A stretch of 12,692 bases of DNA from SIG447 sp045577075 (lineage in GTDB: Bacteria > Bacillota > Clostridia > UMGS1883 > UMGS1540): the NCBI GenBank assembly GCA_045577075.1, contig JAZNHR010000044.1:1-12692 (forward strand). Reading direction: 5' to 3'. Shown here in pieces: positions 1-7,246 of this stretch. Both the position numbers and the translations under genes were made by a program. A model generated the notes under the pieces. The model searched no databases and had not been told where the DNA came from. It saw nothing but the letters and a program-made list of their open reading frames with translations. The stretch's first letter is position 1, and the number at the start of each line of letters is the position of its first letter.

Positions 1-637
1 ACTCGGCAAGGAAGCTGTGTTTGTGGACGGGCTTCGCGTGACAGATAAAGAAACCATTGACATTGTGCAGATGGTACTTGCAGGCAAAGTCAACAAGAGT
101 CTTGTAAATCTTTTGGAAATGAAGGGCGGTAATGCAATGGGGATTTCCGGTATTGACGGTCGCCTGATTGAAGCAAAAATTAAAAATGAAAAGCTCGGGT
201 ATGTTGGCGCCATTACAGGTGTGAATATTGCACCCGTCACGGACCTTTTGGAAAACGGATATATTCCAGTAATTTCTACCGTAGGGTGTGACAAAGACGG
301 CAATACGTATAATATAAACGGCGATACGGCTGCGGCGTTTATTGCCGGGGCACTCGGGGCAGAACGTCTGATTATGATGACGGATATTGCCGGTATTTTA
401 CGGGACAAGGACGACCCGAGCACGCTAATTGCCGAGCTTACAATTGAGGAAGCTGACGTGCTCAAGAAGGACGGCATTATTTCAGGCGGTATGATTCCGA
501 AGGTAGACTGCTGTATAGAAGCAATCGGCAAAGGTGTTAAAAACGTTACAATTATGGACGGCAGAGTGCCCCATTCTATTTTGATGGAAATTTTAACCGA
601 TGAAGGTGCAGGCACAATGGTTCGGGGAGGCAAATAA
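1..637 (+). CDS. argB: Acetylglutamate kinase, 5'-truncated by the window edge
   Basis: This enzyme phosphorylates N-acetylglutamate with ATP, the second step of arginine synthesis, in the cytoplasm. The reading frame is already open at base 2 and encodes LGKEAVFVDGLRVTDKETID, which is internal sequence in this family, so the GTG at 17 is not the start. The true start and the N-terminal nucleotide-binding glycines lie upstream of the window. Visible family hallmarks are the AGKVNKSLVNLL helix, NINGDTAAA in the middle, MTDIAGIL, the ATP-site stretch GGMIPKVD and the C-terminal DEGAGTM. About 211 of the usual roughly 290-300 residues are present. The N-terminal helix that distinguishes arginine-inhibited from insensitive enzymes is missing, so feedback behaviour cannot be read here. 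The stop codon is separated from the argD start by one base, which fits co-transcription. Confidence 0.96.
   Translation, partial: LGKEAVFVDGLRVTDKETIDIVQMVLAGKVNKSLVNLLEMKGGNAMGISGIDGRLIEAKIKNEKLGYVGAITGVNIAPVTDLLENGYIPVISTVGCDKDGNTYNINGDTAAAFIAGALGAERLIMMTDIAGILRDKDDPSTLIAELTIEEADVLKKDGIISGGMIPKVDCCIEAIGKGVKNVTIMDGRVPHSILMEILTDEGAGTMVRGGK
624..630 (+). promoter_or_regulatory. Ribosome binding site that fixes the argD start
   Basis: The GGGGAGG at this position lies 8 bases before the ATG at 639, inside the last codons of argB. It supports 639 as the argD start rather than the in-frame ATG at 600, which would overlap argB by 38 bases and add 13 residues that look unlike the family's N terminus. 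Confidence 0.7.
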
Positions 638-638
638 A

Positions 639-1814
639 ATGGCAAACATTCAAGAAACAGATAAGACCTATGTGGCCGGCACATACGGACGCTTTCCGGT
701 AACACTTGTATCGGGGAAAGGGTCTCTTTTGTACGATGAATCGGGAATAGAATATATTGACCTAGGTACTGGGATTGCCGTAAACAGTTTTGGTATTGCG
801 GATGAAAAATGGGTAGAAGCCACCTCTGCTCAGCTTTCTACATTACAACACGTTTCAAATTTATACTATACCGAGCCTTGCGCCACGCTCGCCAAGCTTC
901 TGTGCGAAAAAACAGGCTTTAAGAAAGTCTTTTTTGGAAACTCCGGTGCAGAAGCCAACGAATGCGCGATAAAAGTTGCAAGAAAATACGCGGCAGAGAA
1001 AAAAGGGGAAGAATATTATACCATTGTCACCCTTGAAAATAGTTTTCACGGTAGAACGCTTACAACACTTGCCGCAACGGGGCAGGCACATTTTCACGCG
1101 CTGTTTCAGCCGTTGACGCCCGGCTTTGTTCACACGCCGGCAAATGATATAGATGCGATGAAAACTGCGGTTAAAAGTCATAAATGCGCGGCGGTAATGT
1201 TAGAATGTGTGCAAGGAGAGGGAGGTGTAAATCCCCTAACGGATTCATTCGTACAGGAAACTGCGAAGCTTTGCAAAGAGGAGGATATCCTTCTCATTAT
1301 TGATGAAGTGCAAACCGGGAACGGCAGAACTGGCAAGCTATACGCATATATGCATTATGGCATTATGCCGGATATTATAACGACGGCAAAAGGGCTCGGG
1401 GGTGGACTCCCGATTGGCGCGGCACTCCTTAGTGAAAAAGTGGAATCTGTACTCGGCCCCGGCGACCATGGCTCCACTTTTGGCGGAAATCCCGTTTCCT
1501 GTGCCGGTGCTGTCAGCATTATTTCGAGACTGGATGAAACGCTTTTAGAAGATGTACGTAAAAAGAGTCAGTATATTTTTGATTCGCTTTCCGGCGCAGA
1601 CGGCGTTGAAAGCATTACAGGAAAAGGACTTATGATTGGTGTAAAAACCAAGAAGCCGGCAAGCGAGGTTGTTGGAAAATGCCGCAAAAACGGCGTTCTC
1701 GTTTTAACAGCGAAAGATAAGGTGCGTCTTTTGCCGGCACTGAATATTCCAATGGCGCTTTTAGAAAAAGCAATCGGTATTTTAAAAGAGGCATGTCTGG
1801 AGGGAGAAAAATAA
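639..1814 (+). CDS. argD: Acetylornithine aminotransferase
   Basis: This PLP enzyme converts N-acetylglutamate semialdehyde and glutamate to N-acetylornithine and 2-oxoglutarate. The 391-residue product has the usual length for class-III aminotransferases. In order it shows the cofactor-phosphate region GNSGAEANECA at 100-110, NSFHGRTLTTLAATGQ near 134-149, the PLP-ring aspartate in IIDEVQTGNGRTG (D222), the Schiff-base lysine in TTAKGLGGGLPIG (K251) and HGSTFGGNPVSCAGA near 277-291. The start at 639 is chosen for its GGGGAGG ribosome binding site and its one-base gap from argB. The stop codon directly abuts the argF start. Related enzymes use ornithine or succinyl-diaminopimelate, and some ArgD proteins serve both arginine and lysine pathways. 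The position between argB and argF makes the arginine role the best reading. Confidence 0.95.
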   Translation: MANIQETDKTYVAGTYGRFPVTLVSGKGSLLYDESGIEYIDLGTGIAVNSFGIADEKWVEATSAQLSTLQHVSNLYYTEPCATLAKLLCEKTGFKKVFFGNSGAEANECAIKVARKYAAEKKGEEYYTIVTLENSFHGRTLTTLAATGQAHFHALFQPLTPGFVHTPANDIDAMKTAVKSHKCAAVMLECVQGEGGVNPLTDSFVQETAKLCKEEDILLIIDEVQTGNGRTGKLYAYMHYGIMPDIITTAKGLGGGLPIGAALLSEKVESVLGPGDHGSTFGGNPVSCAGAVSIISRLDETLLEDVRKKSQYIFDSLSGADGVESITGKGLMIGVKTKKPASEVVGKCRKNGVLVLTAKDKVRLLPALNIPMALLEKAIGILKEACLEGEK

Positions 1815-2798
1815 ATGGATATGAAAGGCAGAAGTTTTTTAAAGCTTTTAGATTATACACCTGAGGAAATTTCTTATTTACTTGCACTTTCGGCAGAGCT
1901 TAAGGATAAGAAGAAAAAAGGGATTCCGCATAGACTTCATGAAGGTAAAAATATCGCGCTGGTTTTTGAGAAAACGAGCACAAGAACACGCTGCGCGTTT
2001 GAAGTTGCGGCGGCTGACCTCGGAATGCACCCTGTATATTTAGACCCGTCCGGCTCCCAGATTGGGAAAAAAGAAAGCATCGCAGATACCGCAAGAGTGC
2101 TTGGCAGAATGTTTGACGGCATTGAGTACAGAGGCTTTGGGCAGGAAATTGTGGAAGACCTTGCAAGGTACGCCGGCGTCCCTGTTTGGAACGGTCTTAC
2201 CAATGAGTATCACCCGACGCAGATTTTAGCTGACTTTTTAACAATTCAAGAACATTTTGGCTCCCTTAAGGGCAAAAAGCTTGTTTATATGGGTGATGCG
2301 CGGTACAACATGGGCAATTCGCTGATGGTTGGCTGTGCAAAAATGGGCATGCACTTTGTAGCCTGTGCACCTAAAGCGTATTTCCCAGGTGCGGCTCTTA
2401 TAAAAGAATGCGAAGAAATTGCGGCGCAAACAGGCGCTACCCTTTCTTTCTGCGAAGACCCGCTGGAAGGCACTAAAAATGCAGACGTTATTTATACAGA
2501 TGTTTGGGTTTCCATGGGAGAGCCGGAATCGGTATGGAAAGAAAGAATCGAGGCGCTTTCGCCGTATTCTGTAACGAAAGCCATTATGGAAAATGCAGGT
2601 TCGCAGTGTCGGTTTATGCATTGCTTGCCGGCGTTTCATGATTTAAACACAACGATTGGAAAAGATATTTATGAGAAATTCGGTATCGACCACATGGAAG
2701 TAGAAGATGCAGTTTTTGAAAGTGAACAGTCTATTGTGTTCGATGAAGCGGAAAATCGTATGCATACGATAAAAGCCGTTATGGCAGCAACGTTATAA
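1815..2798 (+). CDS. argF: Ornithine carbamoyltransferase
   Basis: This cytoplasmic enzyme condenses ornithine and carbamoyl phosphate to citrulline. The 327-residue protein has all the expected motifs: the carbamoyl-phosphate loop STRTR at 55-59, HPTQ at 133-136, the ornithine-binding stretch DVWVSMGE at 229-236, and HCLPAFHD at 269-276 with the catalytic cysteine C270. The ATG at 1815 starts at the base after the argD stop and has GGAGGGAG about 8 bases upstream. A second ATG at 1821 is possible but less well spaced. The family also includes catabolic OTCs of the arginine deiminase pathway. The argB-argD context supports the biosynthetic role. Tandem stops TAA TAG end the gene just before a terminator hairpin. 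Confidence 0.96.
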   Translation: MDMKGRSFLKLLDYTPEEISYLLALSAELKDKKKKGIPHRLHEGKNIALVFEKTSTRTRCAFEVAAADLGMHPVYLDPSGSQIGKKESIADTARVLGRMFDGIEYRGFGQEIVEDLARYAGVPVWNGLTNEYHPTQILADFLTIQEHFGSLKGKKLVYMGDARYNMGNSLMVGCAKMGMHFVACAPKAYFPGAALIKECEEIAAQTGATLSFCEDPLEGTKNADVIYTDVWVSMGEPESVWKERIEALSPYSVTKAIMENAGSQCRFMHCLPAFHDLNTTIGKDIYEKFGIDHMEVEDAVFESEQSIVFDEAENRMHTIKAVMAATL

Positions 2799-2801
2799 TA
2801 G

Positions 2802-2834
2802 AACAGGCTATGACAAAAGTCATAGCCTGTTTTT
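2802..2834 (+). terminator. Rho-independent terminator of the arg operon, shared with the convergent operon
   Basis: A perfect 13-bp stem (AACAGGCTATGAC at 2802-2814 paired with GTCATAGCCTGTT at 2819-2831) closes an AAAA loop, and the right arm runs into a T-tract at 2830-2834. It starts four bases after the argF stop and ends one base before the stop of mltG on the other strand. In the minus direction the same hairpin is followed by CTATTATAAC, a weak T-tract, so termination of the convergent operon here is plausible but less certain. Confidence 0.88.
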
Positions 2835-3800
2835 CTAGTTATTTACTGCATTCAAATGTCCTTCATACGTTTCGGAAAATATGTGTCCACCGCTGCCATC
2901 TGCTACGAAAAACAAGAAATTTGTTTGTGTAGGATTTAGTGCAGCTTGCAAGCTCTCAACGCCGGGTGAGGCTATGGGGGCAGGGGGAAGACCGTCATAT
3001 ACGTATGTGTTATACGGAGAATCTATTTTAGTATCCGCAATAGAAAGAACGTCTTTTCTTTCTTTTAAAATGTATTGGACTGTTGCACAAGATTCAAGAC
3101 GCATTCCAGTTTTAAGTCGATTATGGAATACGGAAGAAACGATTGCACGTTCTTCATCTTTTGCCGCTTCACGTTCGATGATAGAAGCGAGCGTTAGGGC
3201 ATCATGGAAAGAAAGTGAAAGCGTACTGCACTGCTCAATATTTTCTTTCGTGTACAGTTTTTCGGCAAATGTATTCACCATTTTGTCTACAATTTCTTCT
3301 GCGCTTATGCCGAGCTGAAACGTATAAGTGGCAGGGAAGAGGTAGCCTTCAATATTTCCGTCTTTCGGCAAAAAGGCGTGGCGCGCATATGCGTTTTCGC
3401 AAGCAGAAGTAAAAGCTTCATAGGAAGCGATACCTTTGCTTTCCAGGAGATGCCCGATTTCCCGCACCTCATACCCTTCCGGAACTGTAATGATTAGTTC
3501 GTTTTCGAGAGGCACATCTTTTTTGAGTTCTTCGAGGACTTTCTTATACCCCATAGAGACTTGGAATGTATGTACGCCCGCTTTTAAATGTGAGGCATCT
3601 TCTCCGACATACCGACGAAAAAGAGATGGGAAGAACACGACATCATTTTCCTTAAGCATGGATGCAATTTCTTTTGCGCCTGCGCCTTGTGGAATAGAAA
3701 CTGAGACGGTGTTTCCGCTAAGTCCTGTATAATCCGCAAAGACTGCAATACAGCAGAAAAGAAACAGTATAATTATTCCCATTATAAGCCATTTTTTCAT
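2835..3800 (-). CDS. mltG: Endolytic transglycosylase MltG (YceG-like)
   Basis: MltG cuts nascent peptidoglycan glycan strands and is thought to set their length. The 321-residue protein has one N-terminal membrane segment at about residues 4-21, so the rest should lie outside the membrane. A LysM-like region follows. The YceG hallmarks are EGYLFPATY at 151-159, the catalytic glutamate in LASIIERE (E209), SSVFHNRLKTGMRLES near 222-237, SPYNTYVYDGLPPAPIASPG at 261-280 and ALNPTQTNFLFFVAD near 287-301. Its ATG overlaps the TGA stop of the cyclo-ligase gene as ATGA, which predicts translational coupling. It is the last gene of the minus-strand operon and ends with TAG beside the shared terminator. 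In many Bacillota mltG lies beside a SAM-dependent methyltransferase or peptidase U32 gene. Here the upstream neighbour is a folate enzyme. Confidence 0.93.
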   Translation of the reverse strand: MKKWLIMGIIILFLFCCIAVFADYTGLSGNTVSVSIPQGAGAKEIASMLKENDVVFFPSLFRRYVGEDASHLKAGVHTFQVSMGYKKVLEELKKDVPLENELIITVPEGYEVREIGHLLESKGIASYEAFTSACENAYARHAFLPKDGNIEGYLFPATYTFQLGISAEEIVDKMVNTFAEKLYTKENIEQCSTLSLSFHDALTLASIIEREAAKDEERAIVSSVFHNRLKTGMRLESCATVQYILKERKDVLSIADTKIDSPYNTYVYDGLPPAPIASPGVESLQAALNPTQTNFLFFVADGSGGHIFSETYEGHLNAVNN

Positions 3801-4324
3801 TTGCAGAGCCCTTCTTCCGTCAAAATCATATCGAGACGCTTGTCATGCGCATCTGTCGGCAATTCCTCTGCAATTTGACAAGCATACGCAATACCGACAG
3901 ACATGGCGTGTCTTCCTTCCAAAAAACGGTCATAATATCCCTTGCCATATCCGAGGCGATTCCCGGATTTATCAAACGCCACGCCCGGCACAAAAATAAT
4001 ATCGACATCTTCAACAGGTTCCCCTTTTGGTTCCCAAATCCCGAAGGCACCTCGCTGGAATCCACTATCATCAATTAAAGCTACGTCCATATCCGTTTGA
4101 TTTAACACACGGGGCGCACAAATCCTTTTCCCTAGCCTTCTGCTTTCTGCTATCAAAAAAGAAGTATCTACTTCATAATTGGAAGCAAGATAGAGCATGA
4201 TGGTCTTAGCATGCACAAATGCCGGCAAACAAGTAGCCGATTTGCAAATGGAAATCGAGGTTTGGCGGTTTGCAAAAGCTTTTCGTTTTGCAAGAAATTC
4301 CCTTCGAAGCTGTGCTTTAGACAT
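3797..4324 (-). CDS. 5-formyltetrahydrofolate cyclo-ligase
   Basis: This enzyme (also called 5,10-methenyltetrahydrofolate synthetase) uses ATP to convert 5-formyl-THF back to 5,10-methenyl-THF. The 175-residue protein has typical length and carries the diagnostic GYGKGYYDRFL at 125-135, a basic N terminus (SKAQLRREFLAKRKAF) of the type that contacts the nucleotide, the IWEPKG segment at 96-101 and PTDAHDKRLDMILTE at 156-170. An AAGGA ribosome binding site lies upstream. The start overlaps the end of the DJ-1 gene by 8 bases, and the stop overlaps the mltG start by 4. Its presence in the same operon as thyX fits a shared need for the methylene-THF pool. That functional link is inferred from position only. 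Confidence 0.94.
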   Translation of the reverse strand: MSKAQLRREFLAKRKAFANRQTSISICKSATCLPAFVHAKTIMLYLASNYEVDTSFLIAESRRLGKRICAPRVLNQTDMDVALIDDSGFQRGAFGIWEPKGEPVEDVDIIFVPGVAFDKSGNRLGYGKGYYDRFLEGRHAMSVGIAYACQIAEELPTDAHDKRLDMILTEEGLCK

Positions 4325-4847
4325 ACTGCATTTCCTTTTTCAAGTTTTCGGCATCGTGTCCCAGAGCCTCCACAATCGCATATGCAAAGGGGAGGGCGGC
4401 ACCGGGACCTTGTGCCGTTATGGTTTTGCCGTCCACACAAACGTGATTTCCTATCGTCGCATCTTTAAGGTGTAATTCAAAGCCGGGATAGCAGGTAGCC
4501 TTTTTGCCGGCAAGCAATCCTTTTTTGCCAAGTATTAAGGGTGCGGCACAAATAGCACAAATCCACATGTTGTTTTCTGCTGCAAAATCTATTAGGTTTG
4601 AAAGTTTTTCGCTGTTTTCCAGATTTGTCGTTCCAGGCATACCGCCGGGTAAAATAATCCCTTCCATTTTATCCGGTTCAACCTCGTCTATATCAATGTC
4701 TGCCTCCACACGGATATGGTGTGCGCCTTCAATCCATTGACCGGAAACGCCGACGGTCAAAATCGGTACAGAAGCACGTCGCAAAACATCTACTACAGTT
4801 AGTGCCTCTATTTCCTCAAAACCATCTGCCAAAAACAAGTAAAACAT
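4317..4847 (-). CDS. DJ-1/PfpI family protein (YajL/ThiJ-like)
   Basis: The 176-residue product is a single DJ-1/PfpI domain. The nucleophile-elbow cysteine is C100 in WICAICAAP, and the acidic partner expected of DJ-1 proteins is E14 in FEEIEALTVVDVLRRA. GPGAALPFAYAIVEAL near 147-162 closely matches the C-terminal signature of the DJ-1/YajL branch. Members have been described as redox-responsive chaperones, glyoxalases or deglycases, and the sequence does not settle which applies. The ATG at 4847 is chosen because GGGGTGG lies five bases upstream. An alternative GTG at 4856 would sit inside that site. The start forms a TAATG overlap with the acetyltransferase stop, and the gene's end overlaps the cyclo-ligase start by 8 bases. 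Confidence 0.92.
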   Translation of the reverse strand: MFYLFLADGFEEIEALTVVDVLRRASVPILTVGVSGQWIEGAHHIRVEADIDIDEVEPDKMEGIILPGGMPGTTNLENSEKLSNLIDFAAENNMWICAICAAPLILGKKGLLAGKKATCYPGFELHLKDATIGNHVCVDGKTITAQGPGAALPFAYAIVEALGHDAENLKKEMQYV

Positions 4848-5722
4848 TAAAACCACCCCAACATATTTATATAACTATCCATAGAATCCGGAAACGGGAC
4901 ATCTGTCAATGCTTTCGCCATCGCGTGCGGATACCGCTTTTCCGTAATTGTGTTTTCGCATAACAATTTACGTAAATCGCCCCCGGCTGATGCTCGGATA
5001 CAAAACGTCTTAACATCGGACCGGTGGCTGTAAATAAACCCTAAAATTTGGCGAAGCGCCTTTTCATCTTTGTAAGCCAGCTCTAAAACATTCATTTTTT
5101 TGCCGAAAAGTGTGTACAGAAGATACCCGTTATCCTTTTTTAGAGAATAGAGATAGGCCCCTTCGCAAAGCGGTAAAATTTCATTTTCAAACCGTTTTGC
5201 ATCGCGTGCAGCATATAGAGAAAACTTCTGCGAAAATGTACTGTAGCCTAAAATTGGGGCTGTCATTTCGGACGAAAAATCGCCGTCTACCGATATAAAT
5301 GGCTTCAGTGCCGAAATTTCCCCTTCATATTCAGAAAGAAAACTAATGCAGGAATATCCAAGTTTTTTATAAAATTCAAAAGAGAACGGCACCAAGAAGG
5401 ATATTTCTATACCCTGACTTTTAATGAACGCCTCGGCGCGCTCCATTAAAAGGGTAGCAAAACCTCTTTTTCGATAAGCAGGCAGTACGCTAACGCCGCC
5501 AATATACATACTTTTATACGCCTTGCCATCTATCATCAGCGTATGAGGAAACATTTGCAGTGCTGCAATGGTCGTGGCATTTTCGCGCACCACAAGCGTA
5601 TTTTTCGCCTTAAAAACAGAGGAGAAAAAAGCGTCCATATATGACTTGCTGTCTTTAAAACAGTACTGCCAAATATAACGAATGGACTGAATATCATTTT
5701 CCGAAGCAAATGAAACTTCCAT
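4847..5722 (-). CDS. GNAT family N-acetyltransferase (Eis-like N-terminal half)
   Basis: The 291-residue protein starts with a GNAT domain. Strand and helix motif A reads GGVSVLPAYRKRGFATLLM at 75-93, including the acetyl-CoA pyrophosphate loop RKRGFA at 84-89. SFLVPFSFEFYKKLGYS near 108-124 is the usual motif B region. The placement of the GNAT fold at the N terminus with a long second domain resembles the Eis-like group, although Eis proteins are about 400 residues. The remaining 170 residues carry no motif I recognise and may bind the acceptor. The substrate is unknown. Its ATG shares one base with the DUF2156 gene stop (TAATG), preceded by a strong GGAGGTC, so coupled translation is likely. 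Confidence 0.85.
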   Translation of the reverse strand: MEVSFASENDIQSIRYIWQYCFKDSKSYMDAFFSSVFKAKNTLVVRENATTIAALQMFPHTLMIDGKAYKSMYIGGVSVLPAYRKRGFATLLMERAEAFIKSQGIEISFLVPFSFEFYKKLGYSCISFLSEYEGEISALKPFISVDGDFSSEMTAPILGYSTFSQKFSLYAARDAKRFENEILPLCEGAYLYSLKKDNGYLLYTLFGKKMNVLELAYKDEKALRQILGFIYSHRSDVKTFCIRASAGGDLRKLLCENTITEKRYPHAMAKALTDVPFPDSMDSYINMLGWF

Positions 5723-6585
5723 TATATGACCTCCGTTACCGTAAACTTTTCAAGTAAAAATGCAGGATGGTAGGACAACTTGGCTTTTCTAAGGCCTTCA
5801 ATGCCCATATCCTCCTCACGATTGACATATATCGTATCCGAAAAAAAGTTTTCAATAAACAATTGATTTACGGCAGGATAGGCGCCGCTATATGCTACGT
5901 CGGCTTTTTCCAGGTGAATTAAAGCTGTGTCGTGTGTAATTTTTTCGCCGGCGGTTACTGCAACAATTTTACCGTCAACATATAGAATCATACCTTGGAG
6001 TCTAAGAAAGAAATATAAATCGAAAAGCCGTTTCATGGCAATCTTTTCATCGTCTGTCTTACAATGTAGAAGTACGAAGCGTTCTGCCTCTGTAATATTA
6101 TCCGCATTGATTTCTGTAAATGAAAAGGAATAGGCAGATTTAAAAGCGTTTACATGGTTTCGCTTTGCGTGCAATTTTTTTCCCGAAAGTGATCGAAGGG
6201 CAGATGTTTCATAAACATACTCTGCACCATTTCGGTTTGGTTCTATTTTTATTTTTTCTCCAAACACTTTTTTAACAATTGAAATGTCTTCTCGAAGTAG
6301 CCAGTGCAAGGAAAAATGGATGGACAAATCTTTGCAATATGCATAAAGGTTATGGAGGAATTTTTCTTTGTCCCCAAAGCCGATAGGCATCATGAAATAG
6401 GGGACGGGGGAGTCGCTTTTTCCTTTTAAGCATAAAACATCATCCGCGACACAAACGGTCGTCGAAAAGCACTTGGCCCATGCGTACGTTGTGGCAAAGC
6501 TTGCATCGGATGCTATTCGATATTGAGACCTATAGTATTTTTCATATTCTTCTTTATCTTCCGGTACAATTGGCCGAAATTCCAT
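5722..6585 (-). CDS. DUF2156 protein (phosphatidylglycerol lysyltransferase C-terminal-like, GNAT fold)
   Basis: The 287-residue soluble protein matches the DUF2156/LPG_synthase_C family by its LSGKKLHAKRNHVNAFK at 133-149 and by NREEDMGIEGLRKAKLSYHP at 255-274. In MprF that domain transfers aminoacyl groups from tRNA to phosphatidylglycerol. Stand-alone proteins such as this one have no membrane flippase domain, and their acceptor is generally unknown, so no reaction is assigned. The ATG at 6585 is selected because GGAAGGTG ends six bases before it. The GTG at 6594 falls within that site. The gene begins 32 bases inside tmk, a longer overlap than any other in the operon, and it ends in a TAATG overlap with the next GNAT-fold gene. 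Confidence 0.85.
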   Translation of the reverse strand: MEFRPIVPEDKEEYEKYYRSQYRIASDASFATTYAWAKCFSTTVCVADDVLCLKGKSDSPVPYFMMPIGFGDKEKFLHNLYAYCKDLSIHFSLHWLLREDISIVKKVFGEKIKIEPNRNGAEYVYETSALRSLSGKKLHAKRNHVNAFKSAYSFSFTEINADNITEAERFVLLHCKTDDEKIAMKRLFDLYFFLRLQGMILYVDGKIVAVTAGEKITHDTALIHLEKADVAYSGAYPAVNQLFIENFFSDTIYVNREEDMGIEGLRKAKLSYHPAFLLEKFTVTEVI

Positions 6586-7246
6586 GCAGTACACCTTCCG
6601 TGATTTTTACAATTTCTGCGTGAATATCTTCAATGCTTCGGATTTCTCCGTTTTTCACGCAGGAAATAAAGTTCCAGTTATATTTTTTTGCCACATATAC
6701 GGCATTATCATATGCTTTTTTGATATGAGAGGCATCGCGTTCATGAATATCTTTTTCTGTTTCTCCCGTAAATTTATTTGCGCGTGTTCTCATAAGCTTT
6801 TCGGCATACATCGGAGGCATGTCCAAAAAGAATACGAGAGAGGGAACAGGAAGCCCCATTTTTTTATATTCTAAGTCATATATCCAATCTAAAAAAGCGT
6901 CTTTTTCTGAGGTAGACTCCAGTTTTGCGGCTTGATGGACCATGTTGGAAGTCGTGTATCGGTCGCATATAACCGTACCGCCCTGTGATAAAAATTCGCT
7001 CCACTTTGTTTTATAAGACGCATAGCGGTCCGCAGCGTAGAAAATGGATGCGGCATATGGGGAAACGGTATTTGCATCATTTCCGAACGTTCCATTTAGG
7101 TACATTTTTACGAGAGCAGAGGAATCACTTTCATAATCAGGAAACGTGATTTGCATAATCTCCTTTTGTTTGGCTAAATAATCGGCGAGAAGGGCAGTCT
7201 GCGTAGCTTTTCCACTGGAATCAACACCTTCTAATACAATAAGCAT
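6554..7246 (-). CDS. tmk: Thymidylate kinase
   Basis: The enzyme phosphorylates dTMP to dTDP using ATP. The 230-residue protein has the P-loop EGVDSSGKATQT at 6-17, FPDYES with the dTMP-site region at 35-40, AADRYASYK at 71-79, the CDRYTTSN motif at 94-101 and a lid region LMRTRANKFTGETEKDIHE at 151-169. The P-loop has SSGKA where many enzymes have GSGKS or GSGKT. The core still fits the family. The start makes a TAATG overlap with the thyX stop behind an AAGGGGGAAG ribosome binding site, so the enzymes that make and then phosphorylate dTMP are translationally coupled. The last ten residues (HGISANCTGR) run into the downstream gene and look like an added tail. Confidence 0.93.
   Translation of the reverse strand: MLIVLEGVDSSGKATQTALLADYLAKQKEIMQITFPDYESDSSALVKMYLNGTFGNDANTVSPYAASIFYAADRYASYKTKWSEFLSQGGTVICDRYTTSNMVHQAAKLESTSEKDAFLDWIYDLEYKKMGLPVPSLVFFLDMPPMYAEKLMRTRANKFTGETEKDIHERDASHIKKAYDNAVYVAKKYNWNFISCVKNGEIRSIEDIHAEIVKITEGVLHGISANCTGR
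6592..6599 (-). promoter_or_regulatory. Ribosome binding site of the DUF2156 gene, inside tmk
   Basis: GGAAGGTG on the minus strand ends six bases before the ATG at 6585. It lies within the tmk coding sequence and supports an internal start despite the unusual 32-base overlap. It also argues against the GTG at 6594, which overlaps the site itself. Confidence 0.6.

Noticed and set aside
600..638. Upstream ATG giving a 404-residue ArgD
   Set aside because: It overlaps argB by 38 bases, lacks a ribosome binding site and adds residues unlike the family. The ATG at 639 has GGGGAGG at the right distance.
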